From Paenibacillus sp. FSL R7-0345 (GTDB lineage Bacteria > Bacillota > Bacilli > Paenibacillales > Paenibacillaceae), in assembly GCF_038595055.1 (NCBI RefSeq), contig NZ_CP152002.1:2462501-2526500 (forward strand): a stretch of DNA of 64,000 nt, read 5' to 3'. A program made the translations under genes and the position numbers. Numbering within the stretch: the stretch's first letter is position 1; every line of letters begins with the position of its first letter. Below are positions 14,653 through 22,873 of the stretch, piece by piece. Under the pieces are notes generated by a model. The model searched no databases and was not told the DNA's origin. It worked only from the letters and a program-made list of their open reading frames with translations.

Positions 14653-15360
14653 ATGATATTATCGTCCATGCGTAATGTGGTATTTGGTTACGGTGAAGAG
14701 CCGGTAATTGACCGCCTCACGCTGGATATTCAAACCGGGCAGTTTATCGGCATTACCGGGCCGAACGGGGCGGCGAAGACTACATTGCTTAAGCTGATGC
14801 TGGGCCTTCTGCGGCCCTGGAGCGGGACGGTTGAACTGAATAAGGAGCTGGCTGCAGAAGGCAGGCTGAACGTCGGTTATGTTCCGCAGCAGGTAGCTTC
14901 ATTTAACAGCGGATTTCCGAGTTCGGTAATTGAGCTTGTGCGGTCCGGCTGCTATGGGCAGCTGGGATTATTCCGCCGCTTTACCCGCGAACAGGATGAG
15001 CTTGTGGAGCGTTGTCTGCGGCAGGTGGAGATGTGGGACTACCGCAGCCGCAGGATTGGCGAGCTGTCCGGCGGACAGAAGCAGCGGATCTGCATCGCCC
15101 GGGCGCTGACCCAGCAGCCGCAGGTGCTGGTGCTGGATGAGCCGACAACCGGGATGGATGCGGCAAGCCGCGGCGGATTTTATAAACTGATGCGCCATTA
15201 TGTAAATGCCCATGGCCGGACCGTCATTATGGTCACACACGGGCTGGAGGAAGCGGGCGCATATCTGGACAGTGTGATCAGTCTGGAACGCAAGGAGGAG
15301 GAGGGCTGGACATGTTTGGTTACGAATTCATGCAGCGCGCATTTTGGGCCGGAGGGCTGA
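14653..15360 (+). CDS. znuC: Zinc ABC transporter ATP-binding protein
   Basis: 235 residues. Walker A GPNGAAKTT, VPQQVASFNSGFP Q-loop region, signature LSGGQKQR, Walker B VLVLDEPTTGMD and the H-loop VTHGLEEAG. The Ala before Lys in Walker A and the Q-loop text match AdcC/ZnuC of Firmicutes. It drives zinc import with ZnuB and ZnuA at the membrane. The start at 14653 has GGGAGG seven bases upstream; an earlier in-frame start at 14578 lacks one. It overlaps znuB by 49 bases. Control by Zur through 14290-14387 is inferred. Confidence 0.92.
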   Translation: MILSSMRNVVFGYGEEPVIDRLTLDIQTGQFIGITGPNGAAKTTLLKLMLGLLRPWSGTVELNKELAAEGRLNVGYVPQQVASFNSGFPSSVIELVRSGCYGQLGLFRRFTREQDELVERCLRQVEMWDYRSRRIGELSGGQKQRICIARALTQQPQVLVLDEPTTGMDAASRGGFYKLMRHYVNAHGRTVIMVTHGLEEAGAYLDSVISLERKEEEGWTCLVTNSCSAHFGPEG

Positions 15361-16169
15361 TTGGGATCATTGGCCCTTTGCTTGGCGTCTATCTGATGCT
15401 GCGGCGCCAGGTGCTGATGGCCGATACACTGTCGCATGTGTCGCTGGCCGGAGTGGCGCTCGGCTCAGTGCTCCAGCTTAATCCGGCGCTTAGCGGCTTT
15501 GCCGTCGCCGTTGCCGGCGGACTCGTCATCGAGCAGCTCCGCCGTTCCTACCGTACATACAGTGAACTCCCGGTAGCCATTATCATGACCACAGGACTGG
15601 CGCTGGCAGTGGTGCTGATGAGCCTGAAGCAGAATTTGAGCACAAGCTTCAGCTCATATCTGTTCGGCTCCATAGTCGCCGTCAGCGATACCCAGCTGAG
15701 GCTCATCGCGGTCGTTGCCGCTGTTGGCCTGGTCTATTTCATCGTACTGCGCCGGCCGCTTTACAGCCTGACCTTTGATGAAGAGACTGCCAGCATCAGC
15801 GGAGTCCGTACAGGACTTCTGTCCTTTTCGTTCGCAGTGCTTACCGGTATGACTGTCGCCGCTGCTATGCCGGTAGTGGGCGTGTTGCTGGTATCTGCGC
15901 TGATTGTTCTGCCGGCATCACTTGCCCTGCGCATTGCTTCCGGCTTCACCGCCGCTATTCTGATTGCAGTATCTGCCGGGCTGCTCGGCGTGTTCAGCGG
16001 CCTGACCGCCTCCTATTATATAAATACGCCTCCCGGAGGCACGATTGCGCTCATCTTGCTGCTGTTCCTGCTGACAGCCATTGCTATACAAAAGCTGATC
16101 AGGCTGAAACGCCGCCATAGTAAATACCGGGGCCCGCTGCGCAGCAGAAGCTCCGTTCAGGAAATATAA
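15312..16169 (+). CDS. znuB: Zinc ABC transporter permease
   Basis: 285 residues, about eight to nine membrane helices. GIIGPLLGVYLMLRRQVLM followed by DTLSHVSLAGVALG and the later AAMPVVGVLLVSALIVLPA are hallmarks of the ABC-3 (ZnuB/AdcB) permease family. It forms the channel for zinc handed over by ZnuA. Its start lies inside znuC, behind GGAGGAGG, so translation is coupled. The C-terminal tail is basic and cytosolic (RLKRRHSKYRGPLRSRS). Confidence 0.93.
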   Translation: MFGYEFMQRAFWAGGLIGIIGPLLGVYLMLRRQVLMADTLSHVSLAGVALGSVLQLNPALSGFAVAVAGGLVIEQLRRSYRTYSELPVAIIMTTGLALAVVLMSLKQNLSTSFSSYLFGSIVAVSDTQLRLIAVVAAVGLVYFIVLRRPLYSLTFDEETASISGVRTGLLSFSFAVLTGMTVAAAMPVVGVLLVSALIVLPASLALRIASGFTAAILIAVSAGLLGVFSGLTASYYINTPPGGTIALILLLFLLTAIAIQKLIRLKRRHSKYRGPLRSRSSVQEI

Positions 16170-16209
16170 AGAATGAATCCATTGAAGAAAAGGAGTGTTA
16201 CCCCTCATT

Positions 16210-17358
16210 ATGCCAACGTTCAACATCCGTCATCTTGCCGTCCTTTCCCTGTCAGCCCTGCTTATTGCTGCAGGCTGCGGCAATAACAACAATCCATCGG
16301 GCAATACGGCTGCTACTAACGCTGCAGGCAATGCAAATACAACCGCTGCTGAAACGGCAGCAATTCCTGCTGACAAGCTCGATATCAAAGTAAGCTTCTA
16401 CCCGATTTATGAGTTCACCCGGCAGATCGCCGGTGATCTGGCTGATGTCGAGCTGCTGGTACCGGCAGGAGTCGAGCCGCATGACTGGGAACCGACAGCC
16501 CAGGACATGGCCCGGATTACAGATGCGGACATGCTTATCTACAACGGGGCCGGAATGGAGAGCTGGACCGGTCAGGTCGTGGACGGTGCCTCCGGCAGCA
16601 AGCTGATCGCTGTGGAGGCCAGTAAGGGGCTGGAAATTATGGAGAGCGCCGAAGGCGAAGAGGCGGGTCATGACCATGAGCATGCGGAAGAGGCTCATAG
16701 CGCTGACGATCATGACCATGAACATGCAGATGAGGCTCACAGCGCTGACGATCATGACCATGAACATGCAGATGAGGCTCAAGCAGCTAACGATCATGAC
16801 CATGAACACGGACATGCCCACGACCATGGCGGCCTGGACCCCCATGTCTGGCTGGCGCCTTCCCTGGCAATTCAGGAGGTACGCACTATTGAAGCTGCGC
16901 TTGCCGCGGCAGCCCCGGCACATGCTGCTGCATTCAAAGCTAACGCCGACAGCTATGTTACTGAGCTTGAGCAGCTGGATAAGGACTTCAAGGACGGCCT
17001 GTCCAATACCAAACGTAAGGATTTTATTACCCAGCATGCCGCCTTCGGCTACCTGGCTAAGGAATACGGCCTGACTCAGGTGCCGATTGCCGGCCTGTCA
17101 CCGGAACAGGAGCCTTCCGCTGCCCAGATGGCTGAAATTGTTGAGTTTGCCAAGGCCAACAATGTAAAAACGATCTTTTTTGAAACTCTGGTCTCTTCCA
17201 GTGTCGCTGAAACGATTGCCCATGAAATTGGAGCAAAGACGGCCGTTCTGAACCCGCTTGAAGGTCTGACTGATGAGGAACGCAGCAGCAATCTCGATTA
17301 TATAGCGATTATGCGCCTGAATCTTGAAGCGCTGAAGATAGCATTGAATAATTACTGA
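16210..17358 (+). CDS. znuA: Zinc-binding lipoprotein of the ABC importer
   Basis: About 382 residues. A lipoprotein signal ends in LIAAGC with lipid-modified Cys23, so it is anchored outside the membrane. The cluster A-1 metal-binding domain shows VSFYPIYEFTRQIAGD, VEPHDWEPT, DPHVWLAP, TQHAAFGYLAKEYG and FETLVSSSVAETIA, including the three expected His ligands. Between them lies a His/Asp/Glu-rich loop built from three 14-residue repeats (HDHEHA-type), which probably scavenges zinc. ATG 16210 is chosen with AAAGGAG about 14 bases upstream; that spacing is long and a GTG at 16195 is less likely. Confidence 0.92.
   Translation: MPTFNIRHLAVLSLSALLIAAGCGNNNNPSGNTAATNAAGNANTTAAETAAIPADKLDIKVSFYPIYEFTRQIAGDLADVELLVPAGVEPHDWEPTAQDMARITDADMLIYNGAGMESWTGQVVDGASGSKLIAVEASKGLEIMESAEGEEAGHDHEHAEEAHSADDHDHEHADEAHSADDHDHEHADEAQAANDHDHEHGHAHDHGGLDPHVWLAPSLAIQEVRTIEAALAAAAPAHAAAFKANADSYVTELEQLDKDFKDGLSNTKRKDFITQHAAFGYLAKEYGLTQVPIAGLSPEQEPSAAQMAEIVEFAKANNVKTIFFETLVSSSVAETIAHEIGAKTAVLNPLEGLTDEERSSNLDYIAIMRLNLEALKIALNNY
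16669..16812 (+). repeat. 42-bp tandem repeat coding the ZnuA histidine loop
   Basis: Three nearly identical 42-base units (16669-16710, 16711-16752, 16753-16794) and a partial fourth, each coding 14 residues of the type HDHEHADEAHSADD. Units 2 and 3 differ by only a few bases, so the array is recent and could change in length without breaking the frame. Confidence 0.9.
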
Positions 17359-17382
17359 TAATAGAAAGGAGCTTGTATAGCA

Positions 17383-17652
17383 ATGGCCAAAAAATCCAAA
17401 GTGGTTAAAGAGCTCAAACGCCAGGAGCTGTTCGCTAAATACGCCGACAAACGCAGAGAGCTGAAAGCGAAAGGAGATTATATGGCACTGCAGAAGCTGC
17501 CGCGCGATTCCTCGCCGACACGCCAGAAGAACAGATGCGCTGTTACAGGCCGGCCTAGAGGTTACCTGAGCAAATTTAAAGTCTCCCGGATTGTTTTCCG
17601 CGAACTGGCGCTGAAGGGCCAGATTCCCGGTGTCACCAAATCCAGCTGGTAG
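17383..17652 (+). CDS. rpsN: 30S ribosomal protein S14, zinc-independent form
   Basis: 89 residues. S14 assembles late in the small-subunit head. The long form seen here ([20 protein letters not shown] start, [19 protein letters not shown]) lacks the CxxC pairs of the 61-residue zinc form; only one Cys is present. This is the RpsN2/YhzA type, which in B. subtilis rescues ribosome assembly under zinc starvation and is Zur-controlled. It closes the znu operon 24 bases after znuA, with AAAGGAG upstream, and a terminator follows. Confidence 0.93.
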   Translation: MAKKSKVVKELKRQELFAKYADKRRELKAKGDYMALQKLPRDSSPTRQKNRCAVTGRPRGYLSKFKVSRIVFRELALKGQIPGVTKSSW

Positions 17653-17705
17653 CTTAAGCTTGCACGGAAGCAGTCTTTTACAAATAAACCTGACAGACAG
17701 CACAG

Positions 17706-17743
17706 ACAGCCATTCCCGGTTTTTCGGGCAGTGGCTGTTTTTG
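17706..17743 (+). terminator. Terminator of the znu-rpsN operon
   Basis: ACAGCCATTCCCG pairs with CGGGCAGTGGCTGT with small mismatches around a T-rich loop, followed by a T run. Confidence 0.75.
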
Positions 17744-17758
17744 TTGAATCTGGATCCC

Positions 17759-17787
17759 TTTACCTGATGAGTTCAGTACACTAATAT
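17759..17787 (+). promoter_or_regulatory. Likely SigA promoter
   Basis: TTTACC (17759-17764), a 17-base spacer and TAATAT (17782-17787), 20 bases upstream of the DUF6157 start codon, which would give a very short leader. Confidence 0.5.
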
Positions 17788-17807
17788 AGAAGAAAGGAGG
17801 CGGGAAA

Positions 17808-18227
17808 ATGAGCTATTCCAACACGTTTATCCGTGTCGCAGCGGATTGTCCGGTGGAGACAGGAGTCATACCGGTCAGCTCAAAACCGCAGCTGCCTGCG
17901 CATATCATCCAATACGAGCTGCTTGCAGACTGTCCCTACCGGTATACACATGAGGAGCTGCTGTATGAGGTTCATGTCCGCCACAAGCAAATTCCGGAGG
18001 AGGAGCGTACTTCCCGCAGGGCTGAATTATGGGCCGAGCTGTTCTCCAAAAAGCATCCCTGCCTCCGTGCCTCCATGCTGCCCAAGCGCTATGGCTGGGG
18101 TGTCCATTATGATGCTGAGGGCAGGATCGCCATTTACGCCATGGAATCCCCGGAATACGACGGGTTTATTTCCGGGACAGACAGCGGGCTAACCCTGCTG
18201 AATGCGATGCGGAGCAAACGGAGCTAG
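17808..18227 (+). CDS. DUF6157-like protein of unknown function
   Basis: 139 residues, soluble. The opening SYSNTFIRVAADCPVETGVIP and the central YELLADCPYRYTHEELLYEV are what I associate with DUF6157; the name is from memory of the pattern. Its biochemical role is unknown. AAAGGAGG lies eight bases before the ATG. It is followed after 22 bases by an acetyltransferase gene and a methyltransferase gene, likely one transcript. Confidence 0.75.
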   Translation: MSYSNTFIRVAADCPVETGVIPVSSKPQLPAHIIQYELLADCPYRYTHEELLYEVHVRHKQIPEEERTSRRAELWAELFSKKHPCLRASMLPKRYGWGVHYDAEGRIAIYAMESPEYDGFISGTDSGLTLLNAMRSKRS

Positions 18228-18249
18228 AGACATAAAGGAGGATGCGGCT

Positions 18250-19002
18250 GTGTACAAAAATATTGAAGAGCTGACCCTGAATACCTGGCCGGCGGAGCAG
18301 AGTGTGCTGCTGGATGGCTGGATTTTGCGGTCAGCCTCAGGCTATACGAAACGGTCGAATTCTGTGAATCCGTTATACGGACCGTCAGAGACGGGATATA
18401 GTCTTGATGTGGGGCAGAAAATCCGGCTTGCTGAGCAATATTATGAACAGGACGGGCTGCAGACGGTATTTAAAATCACCCCGTACATCCATCCTGCCGG
18501 ACTTGATGACCTGTTAAGTGAACAGGGCTACCGGATGGACAGCCCCTCATCCGTCCGGGTTCTTGAACTGGAGCAGCTGCCGCCGCTGCAGAGCCGGCAT
18601 ACGCTCGTAATCAGCGGGCAGCTTACAGCTGAATGGCTTGCGGTTTTCGCCCGCCAGGCGGAGTTGTCCGAAGCACAGCGGGATACGCTCTCCCGGATGC
18701 TGTCATCCTCCAGCCTGCAGCAGGGATATGCGCTGCTCCTGAAGGACGGTGTGCCAGCCGCCTGCGGTCTTGGTGTTATACAGCATGGCTATATCGGGCT
18801 GTACGACATCATTACAGCACCTGAATACCGCAGACAAGGAATGGCGGAGGAGCTGATTCTCGGCCTGCTGCACTGGGGACGCACACAGGGTGCGTCGGCA
18901 TCCTTTTTGCAGGTTGTTCTGGCTAACACCGGCGCATCCGCTCTATATGACAAGCTGGGCTATAAGGAAGCATATAGATACTGGTATAGGATTAGAGACT
19001 AG
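18250..19002 (+). CDS. GNAT-family N-acetyltransferase
   Basis: 250 residues. The C-terminal half carries the GNAT fold: GYIGLYDIITAPEYRRQGMAEELI contains the acetyl-CoA-binding R-x-x-G-x-A loop, followed by FLQVVLANTGASALYDKLGY. The N-terminal half is a divergent domain, so a specific substrate cannot be named. The GTG start at 18250 is set by AAAGGAGG eight bases upstream; a longer reading to 18202 would overlap the previous gene and has no site. Confidence 0.85.
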   Translation: MYKNIEELTLNTWPAEQSVLLDGWILRSASGYTKRSNSVNPLYGPSETGYSLDVGQKIRLAEQYYEQDGLQTVFKITPYIHPAGLDDLLSEQGYRMDSPSSVRVLELEQLPPLQSRHTLVISGQLTAEWLAVFARQAELSEAQRDTLSRMLSSSSLQQGYALLLKDGVPAACGLGVIQHGYIGLYDIITAPEYRRQGMAEELILGLLHWGRTQGASASFLQVVLANTGASALYDKLGYKEAYRYWYRIRD

Positions 19003-19040
19003 ATTCTAACAGCAAAATTCCAACAGCAAAGGAGATAACC

Positions 19041-19667
19041 ATGTCGCAATATTGGGATGGGCGCTTTGCCCGGGAAGGCATGATATGGGGTAGTGAGCCG
19101 AGTCCGTCGGCGGAGCAGGCAAGGAAGCTTTTTCTTGCAGAAGGTGTGAAATCGGTGCTGGTGCCCGGCGCAGGCTATGGACGTAACACCAAAGTATTCT
19201 CGGCGGGATTCACTGCCTATGGCGTTGAAATGAGCGCGGAGGCACTGGAGCTGGCGGCGGAGTGGGACCCGGAAACTGTTTTTATTGCCGGATCGGCGCT
19301 GGAGGTACAATTGAATACACAAGTGGACGCTGTATATTGCTATGATGTGCTTCATTTATTTATGGAGGCACAGCGGCGGCAGCTGGTTGCTGCATGCCTG
19401 GATCAGCTGCGGCCCGGCGGGCTGCTGTATTTCACCAGCTTTTCCGATGAGGACCCGAACAACGGCACAGGCAACCAACTTGAACCGGGAACCTATGAAT
19501 ATAAGGAAGGGAAATATGCCCACTTTTTCAGCGAGGCTGATCTAAGAGATCATTTTGCCGGAACGGAGATTCTGGAGACCGGATCATTTACCGAGCGGCT
19601 GCATAGCAGCCAGGGCGGGGCTCATGAATACATACTGCGGTACATTATTGCACGTACATTGTCCTAA
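19041..19667 (+). CDS. Class I SAM-dependent methyltransferase (TehB-like)
   Basis: 208 residues. YWDGRFAREGMIWGSEPS at the start, then SVLVPGAGYGRNTKVFSAGF as the SAM-binding motif I (with VPGAGYGRN in place of the usual DLGCGxG), and VYCYDVLHLF plus QLRPGGLLYFTSFS further on. This resembles the TehB / thiopurine methyltransferase group. The substrate is unknown. AAAGGAG lies upstream, and the gene ends the small group begun at 17808. Confidence 0.85.
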   Translation: MSQYWDGRFAREGMIWGSEPSPSAEQARKLFLAEGVKSVLVPGAGYGRNTKVFSAGFTAYGVEMSAEALELAAEWDPETVFIAGSALEVQLNTQVDAVYCYDVLHLFMEAQRRQLVAACLDQLRPGGLLYFTSFSDEDPNNGTGNQLEPGTYEYKEGKYAHFFSEADLRDHFAGTEILETGSFTERLHSSQGGAHEYILRYIIARTLS

Positions 19668-19684
19668 ATACCGAAGACGCCAAT

Positions 19685-19713
19685 AGGCCCTTCTTTTATA
19701 GAAAGAAGGGCCT
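19685..19713. terminator. Hairpin after the methyltransferase
   Basis: AGGCCCTTCTTT and AAAGAAGGGCCT form a perfect 12-bp stem with a five-base loop. No long T run follows on either side, so termination strength is uncertain; it lies between convergent genes. Confidence 0.65.
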
Positions 19714-19765
19714 TAAGTATAGTTGTCACTAAGGAGTAAATAAGATCATCCGGGTATTATGTCCG

Positions 19766-20350
19766 CTATCTCAGCTCACAATCGGCGAACAAAATATGCC
19801 GCGGAATACGGAAGAAGCTCTCCGCCTTTTCCTGCAGAGCCAGGGTTGGAAGATGGCAGTGATGCAGCCATTTGCGGAAGGTGCCCGGGTGGACGCCGAT
19901 CCAGATGCTGACATCCGTTACAGAGAAGTCATACACCATGCACAGCCCAGTAAGAATAACATTATTCTGCGGAGAGTGGGCAAGCGTTCTTTTCATAAAA
20001 CGGGATGGGGTGGGCTGGCAGACAATCGGACTTTGCCGCAGCAGTGCCTCATTGAACAGAATATGGGACGGATAGCCCAGCAGCCGGCATACCTTGTCCA
20101 GATTGTTTCTGGAGGGGATGCGGCCTTCGTACACCCAGGCGCTTACACTGCGCGAGGATACGGAAAGCTCTTCGGCAAGCCTGGAGAGCTTCATGTCCTT
20201 GGCCATCAGAATGGCCAGCAGTACCCGGTTACGGATCTGGCTGCGTTTAGGTCTGCGGAACCGTTTTACACGTACGCCCTGTCCAAGATATTTGCGGTTG
20301 ATCAGAGACCAAGCCTGAATTTTGTGAGGTTCTTGTTGATTCTTAGGCAT
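19766..20350 (-). CDS. DNA-binding regulator with two helix-turn-helix domains
   Basis: 194 residues, strongly basic N terminus (KRFRRPKRSQIRNR). A first Cro/C1-type HTH at about 49-95 (MKLSRLAEELSVSSRSVSAW, then EGRIPSRNNLDKVCRLLGYP) and a second related unit at about 135-190 (VTDVSIWIGVHPGTFRKWLH, then LALQEKAESFFRIPRHILF). The two units look like an internal duplication. GGAGG lies four bases before the ATG, which is short. No ligand domain is present. The target is unknown; it is divergently oriented from the Dabb gene 165 bases away. Confidence 0.75.
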   Translation of the reverse strand: MPKNQQEPHKIQAWSLINRKYLGQGVRVKRFRRPKRSQIRNRVLLAILMAKDMKLSRLAEELSVSSRSVSAWVYEGRIPSRNNLDKVCRLLGYPSHILFNEALLRQSPIVCQPTPSRFMKRTLAHSPQNNVILTGLCMVYDFSVTDVSIWIGVHPGTFRKWLHHCHLPTLALQEKAESFFRIPRHILFADCELR

Positions 20351-20514
20351 ACTTCCTCCGAATTTTTAACGTTATACTACAATACTTTCCGGTACGCTGC
20401 AATGGTTAATGCTGTAATTGCTGACATGGGGGTTAAGTTTCTTTCAGAAGTGTTGCCGTTATGATATATTTTTAGTAATCAAATTTACAATACTCACAGC
20501 AGGGAGCGAAATAG

Positions 20515-20802
20515 ATGATCAAGCATATCGTATTTTTCAAATTAAAAGACCGGTCTCCGGAGAGTGTGGCCGTTACAGTAGGCGTACTCCGCAACATGGA
20601 AGGGAAGATTCCGCAGCTGCTCTCTATTGAGGTTGGTGCAGATGTGATTCATTCGGAGCGTTCCTTCGATATCGCGCTGGTGACTACCGTTGCTTCACTT
20701 GAGGATCTGCAGGCCTATCAGGTTCACCCTGCCCACAAGGAAGTTATTGCCCACATTAACGAGGTTAAAGAGCTTTCTATCGCTGTGGATTACGAAATTT
20801 AA
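20515..20802 (+). CDS. Dabb (stress-responsive A/B barrel) protein
   Basis: 95 residues, close to the family's usual length. The opening MIKHIVFFKLKD, the centre LLSIEVGADVIHSERSFDIALVTT and the end HPAHKEVIAHINEV are the Dabb pattern, with the conserved HP-x-H motif. These proteins form dimeric alpha/beta barrels; some are stress-induced, others are cyclases or degrading enzymes. The role here is unknown. GGGAG lies upstream of the ATG. Confidence 0.88.
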   Translation: MIKHIVFFKLKDRSPESVAVTVGVLRNMEGKIPQLLSIEVGADVIHSERSFDIALVTTVASLEDLQAYQVHPAHKEVIAHINEVKELSIAVDYEI

Positions 20803-20858
20803 GTGTAGCCGGCTGCGTAGGGCCGGGTTTTCATTTTATACCGGAAGCGGTGATGTGA

Positions 20859-20969
20859 ATGCGTGAGCTTGAGTATCCGATGGAAGCGTTGACGTATCTG
20901 ATCGTTTTTCTGGCTGCCTGTTTCATTATGCTGTTCTGGCTGAAACGCAAGGGCAGACGCGGCAAATAA
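20859..20969 (+). CDS. Possible 36-residue membrane peptide
   Basis: Short ATG reading frame: a polar start MRELEYPMEALT, one hydrophobic segment (YLIVFLAACFIMLFWL, residues 13-28) and a basic tail KRKGRRGK. The layout is typical of single-pass mini-proteins. The ribosome binding site is weak (GGTGA eight bases before). It sits in the 200-base gap between the Dabb and YutE-like genes. Coding status is plausible, not certain. Confidence 0.45.
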   Translation: MRELEYPMEALTYLIVFLAACFIMLFWLKRKGRRGK

Positions 20970-21019
20970 GTATAGCATGTTATCGTTCTTCCACACCACC
21001 AGACTTGGAGGGTTAAGCT

Positions 21020-21460
21020 GTGTACTATGTTAACCGGAAACAAATTGAGAATATACTGGATCAGATTCCCGCAATCGGGACCGGTCTGCGCAGTGCTGCG
21101 GATTCCTGGGACGGTGGCATTATTAACGGACTTGTACAGGAGCGGTGTCTGCATCTGGCGATTGAGGTAGTGACGGATGTCGGCAGCTGCCTGATTGACG
21201 GCTTTATTATGCGCGATGCGGGAAGCTATGAGGATATTATTTCGATCATTAACGAGGAAACAGTGCTCGGGGACAGCGGAATGTACGATACCCTGATCGA
21301 TCTGGTGGCGCTCCGTAAGCCGCTGGTGCAGGATTATTTTGTCTGGGACCGGAGCAGGCTTCACCCGCTGACCCTGCTGCTGCCGGGTATTCTGGACCGT
21401 TTTGCCCTGGAAGTGCGCAGATATCTGGATCAGGAGCTTGGGGCGGAAATACAGGTCTAA
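21020..21460 (+). CDS. YutE-like DUF86 (HepT-fold) protein
   Basis: 146 residues, GTG start with GGAGGG seven bases upstream. MYYVNRKQIENIL...CLHLAIEVVTDVGSCLIDGFIMRDAGSYEDIISI closely resembles B. subtilis YutE of the DUF86/HepT family. HepT toxins are HEPN ribonucleases, often with an R-x4-H-x-Y motif and a neighbouring MntA antitoxin. Neither that motif nor an antitoxin gene is seen here, so this is probably a housekeeping, non-toxin member. Confidence 0.85.
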   Translation: MYYVNRKQIENILDQIPAIGTGLRSAADSWDGGIINGLVQERCLHLAIEVVTDVGSCLIDGFIMRDAGSYEDIISIINEETVLGDSGMYDTLIDLVALRKPLVQDYFVWDRSRLHPLTLLLPGILDRFALEVRRYLDQELGAEIQV

Positions 21461-21520
21461 TTCTATAAATGGGGTATACAATACGCGTGCGCCAGCCGCA
21501 AGGAAAGGGGGGACTTGAAC

Positions 21521-22192
21521 ATGAAAAAAGGGCAGGAGAGCGGTTCGACAAGACGCAATATTATGACGCTGCTCAAAATGAAGGGGCCGCTGACGATCGG
21601 CGCGCTGGCTGAGGAACTGGGCATTACCGAAATGGGTGTCCGCCGTCATGTGCTGCAGCTGGAGCAGGAGTCGCTGGCCAAAACGAGAGTGGTCCGCCAG
21701 GCGATGGGCAGGCCGATGCATGTGTATTCGCTGACCGAACGGGCGGAGGAGCATTTTCCCAAAACCTATCACAATCTGGCGCTGGAACTCCTGAAGGAGC
21801 TGGACCAGACGAGCGGGATTGAAGCGGTTAATGTGCTGTTTGAAGGCCGGCGCAGACGGATGCTTGCCCAGTACACGCCGATGATGGAGCACCGGGACCT
21901 GGAGGAACGGGTGGCTGAGCTGTCAGCGATCCAGAATTCCGGCGGGTACATGGCTGAATGGAGCAAGGAGGAGGACGGCAGCTTTGTGATGCGGGAGTAC
22001 AATTGTCCCATCCGCCAGGTTGCCACGCAATACCGCAAAGCCTGCCAGTGTGAACAGAGCCTGTTCGAGGAGCTGCTCGGGGCAAAGGTGACGCGAAGCG
22101 AATGTATGGCCGAAGGCGGGCAATGCTGCCGGTATGCGATTACAGCGAATCCTCCGGCCAAGCGGGACAAAACGTACGAAAAGTCTTCCTGA
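21521..22192 (+). CDS. SufR/DeoR-like winged-helix regulator with Cys cluster
   Basis: 223 residues. The N-terminal winged helix (RNIMTLLKMKGPLTIGALAEELGITEMGVRRHVLQLEQE) is followed by an effector domain ending in a cysteine-rich region: YNCPI, KACQCE, SECM and GGQCCRY. This spacing resembles SufR-type regulators, which bind an iron-sulphur cluster and control its assembly genes. A [Fe-S] or redox-sensing role is therefore inferred. ATG 21521 has a G-rich site (GGGGGG) eight bases upstream; a TTG two codons earlier is less likely. The YtxH gene follows about 100 bases on. Confidence 0.8.
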   Translation: MKKGQESGSTRRNIMTLLKMKGPLTIGALAEELGITEMGVRRHVLQLEQESLAKTRVVRQAMGRPMHVYSLTERAEEHFPKTYHNLALELLKELDQTSGIEAVNVLFEGRRRRMLAQYTPMMEHRDLEERVAELSAIQNSGGYMAEWSKEEDGSFVMREYNCPIRQVATQYRKACQCEQSLFEELLGAKVTRSECMAEGGQCCRYAITANPPAKRDKTYEKSS

Positions 22193-22295
22193 ACCAGTCA
22201 CAGGACAAACTCTCTATGCTTATGATATAGCAGAACTAGGCGAACGCCCGGGGGTGACGGGCAGAGGCACTTTGAATCCAAAGGAGAGATTGACG

Positions 22296-22757
22296 ATGAA
22301 AAAGGATACCAAAAGCTTGCTGTGGGGAATTCTGGCCGGTAGTGTAGTCGGTTCTGTGACTGCCCTGCTGTTTGCCCCTAAACCGGGAAAAGAGCTGCGC
22401 CAGGACATTGTGGACGGAACGAACGGTGCAATTGATAAGGTGCAGGAAATCGCGGGTGCAGCAGGCGAAAAAAGCACGGAGCTGTACGGGAAAGCCAAAG
22501 ACGCAGTGGAGTCCGTGGTCAGCGAAGTGAAGGAATGGAGCAAGCAGTATACCCAGATTGATGCGGAGGAAGAAATTGCCGTAGTCAGCGGAATCGTTAC
22601 TGAGGAAGCTGCTGTAAGTCTGGACGAAACGGAAACGGCAGAGATCATTGCGGCCGCTGCCGGGGATGCACAGGATGTGGCTGATGCGGAAGACAATGCG
22701 GACGCTGTTCTGGAAGATGGAGTTGCTGCAAAAGATGACAAGGACAGCATTCTCTAA
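22296..22757 (+). CDS. YtxH domain protein
   Basis: 153 residues. The N-terminal segment SLLWGILAGSVVGSVTALLFAPKPGKELRQDI is the YtxH signature: one membrane helix followed by APKPG-K-LR. The centre (residues 40-85) is Lys/Glu/Ala-rich and probably coiled; the tail is very acidic and Ala-rich. YtxH proteins are general-stress membrane proteins of unknown mechanism. AAAGGAG precedes the ATG. Confidence 0.88.
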   Translation: MKKDTKSLLWGILAGSVVGSVTALLFAPKPGKELRQDIVDGTNGAIDKVQEIAGAAGEKSTELYGKAKDAVESVVSEVKEWSKQYTQIDAEEEIAVVSGIVTEEAAVSLDETETAEIIAAAAGDAQDVADAEDNADAVLEDGVAAKDDKDSIL

Positions 22758-22873
22758 TATCGGGCGCTGAGCAGCCGGTGTGTCGGATCCAGGGGGAACC
22801 GGTTGCTGCGCTTTTGCTGAAAATGTAGACTGCCCAAACCTATAGGCTGAAGCCGGTCTCCGGCCGCTTGCCG

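Noticed and set aside
14653..15360. Apparent Walker A defect in ZnuC (GPNGAAKTT)
   Set aside because: Ala before the Lys is usual in Firmicute AdcC/ZnuC proteins, as recalled from Streptococcus AdcC; all other ATPase motifs are intact.
21020..21460. HepT/MntA toxin-antitoxin system
   Set aside because: The protein matches YutE rather than a toxin, lacks the R-x4-H-x-Y motif, and has no nucleotidyltransferase partner.
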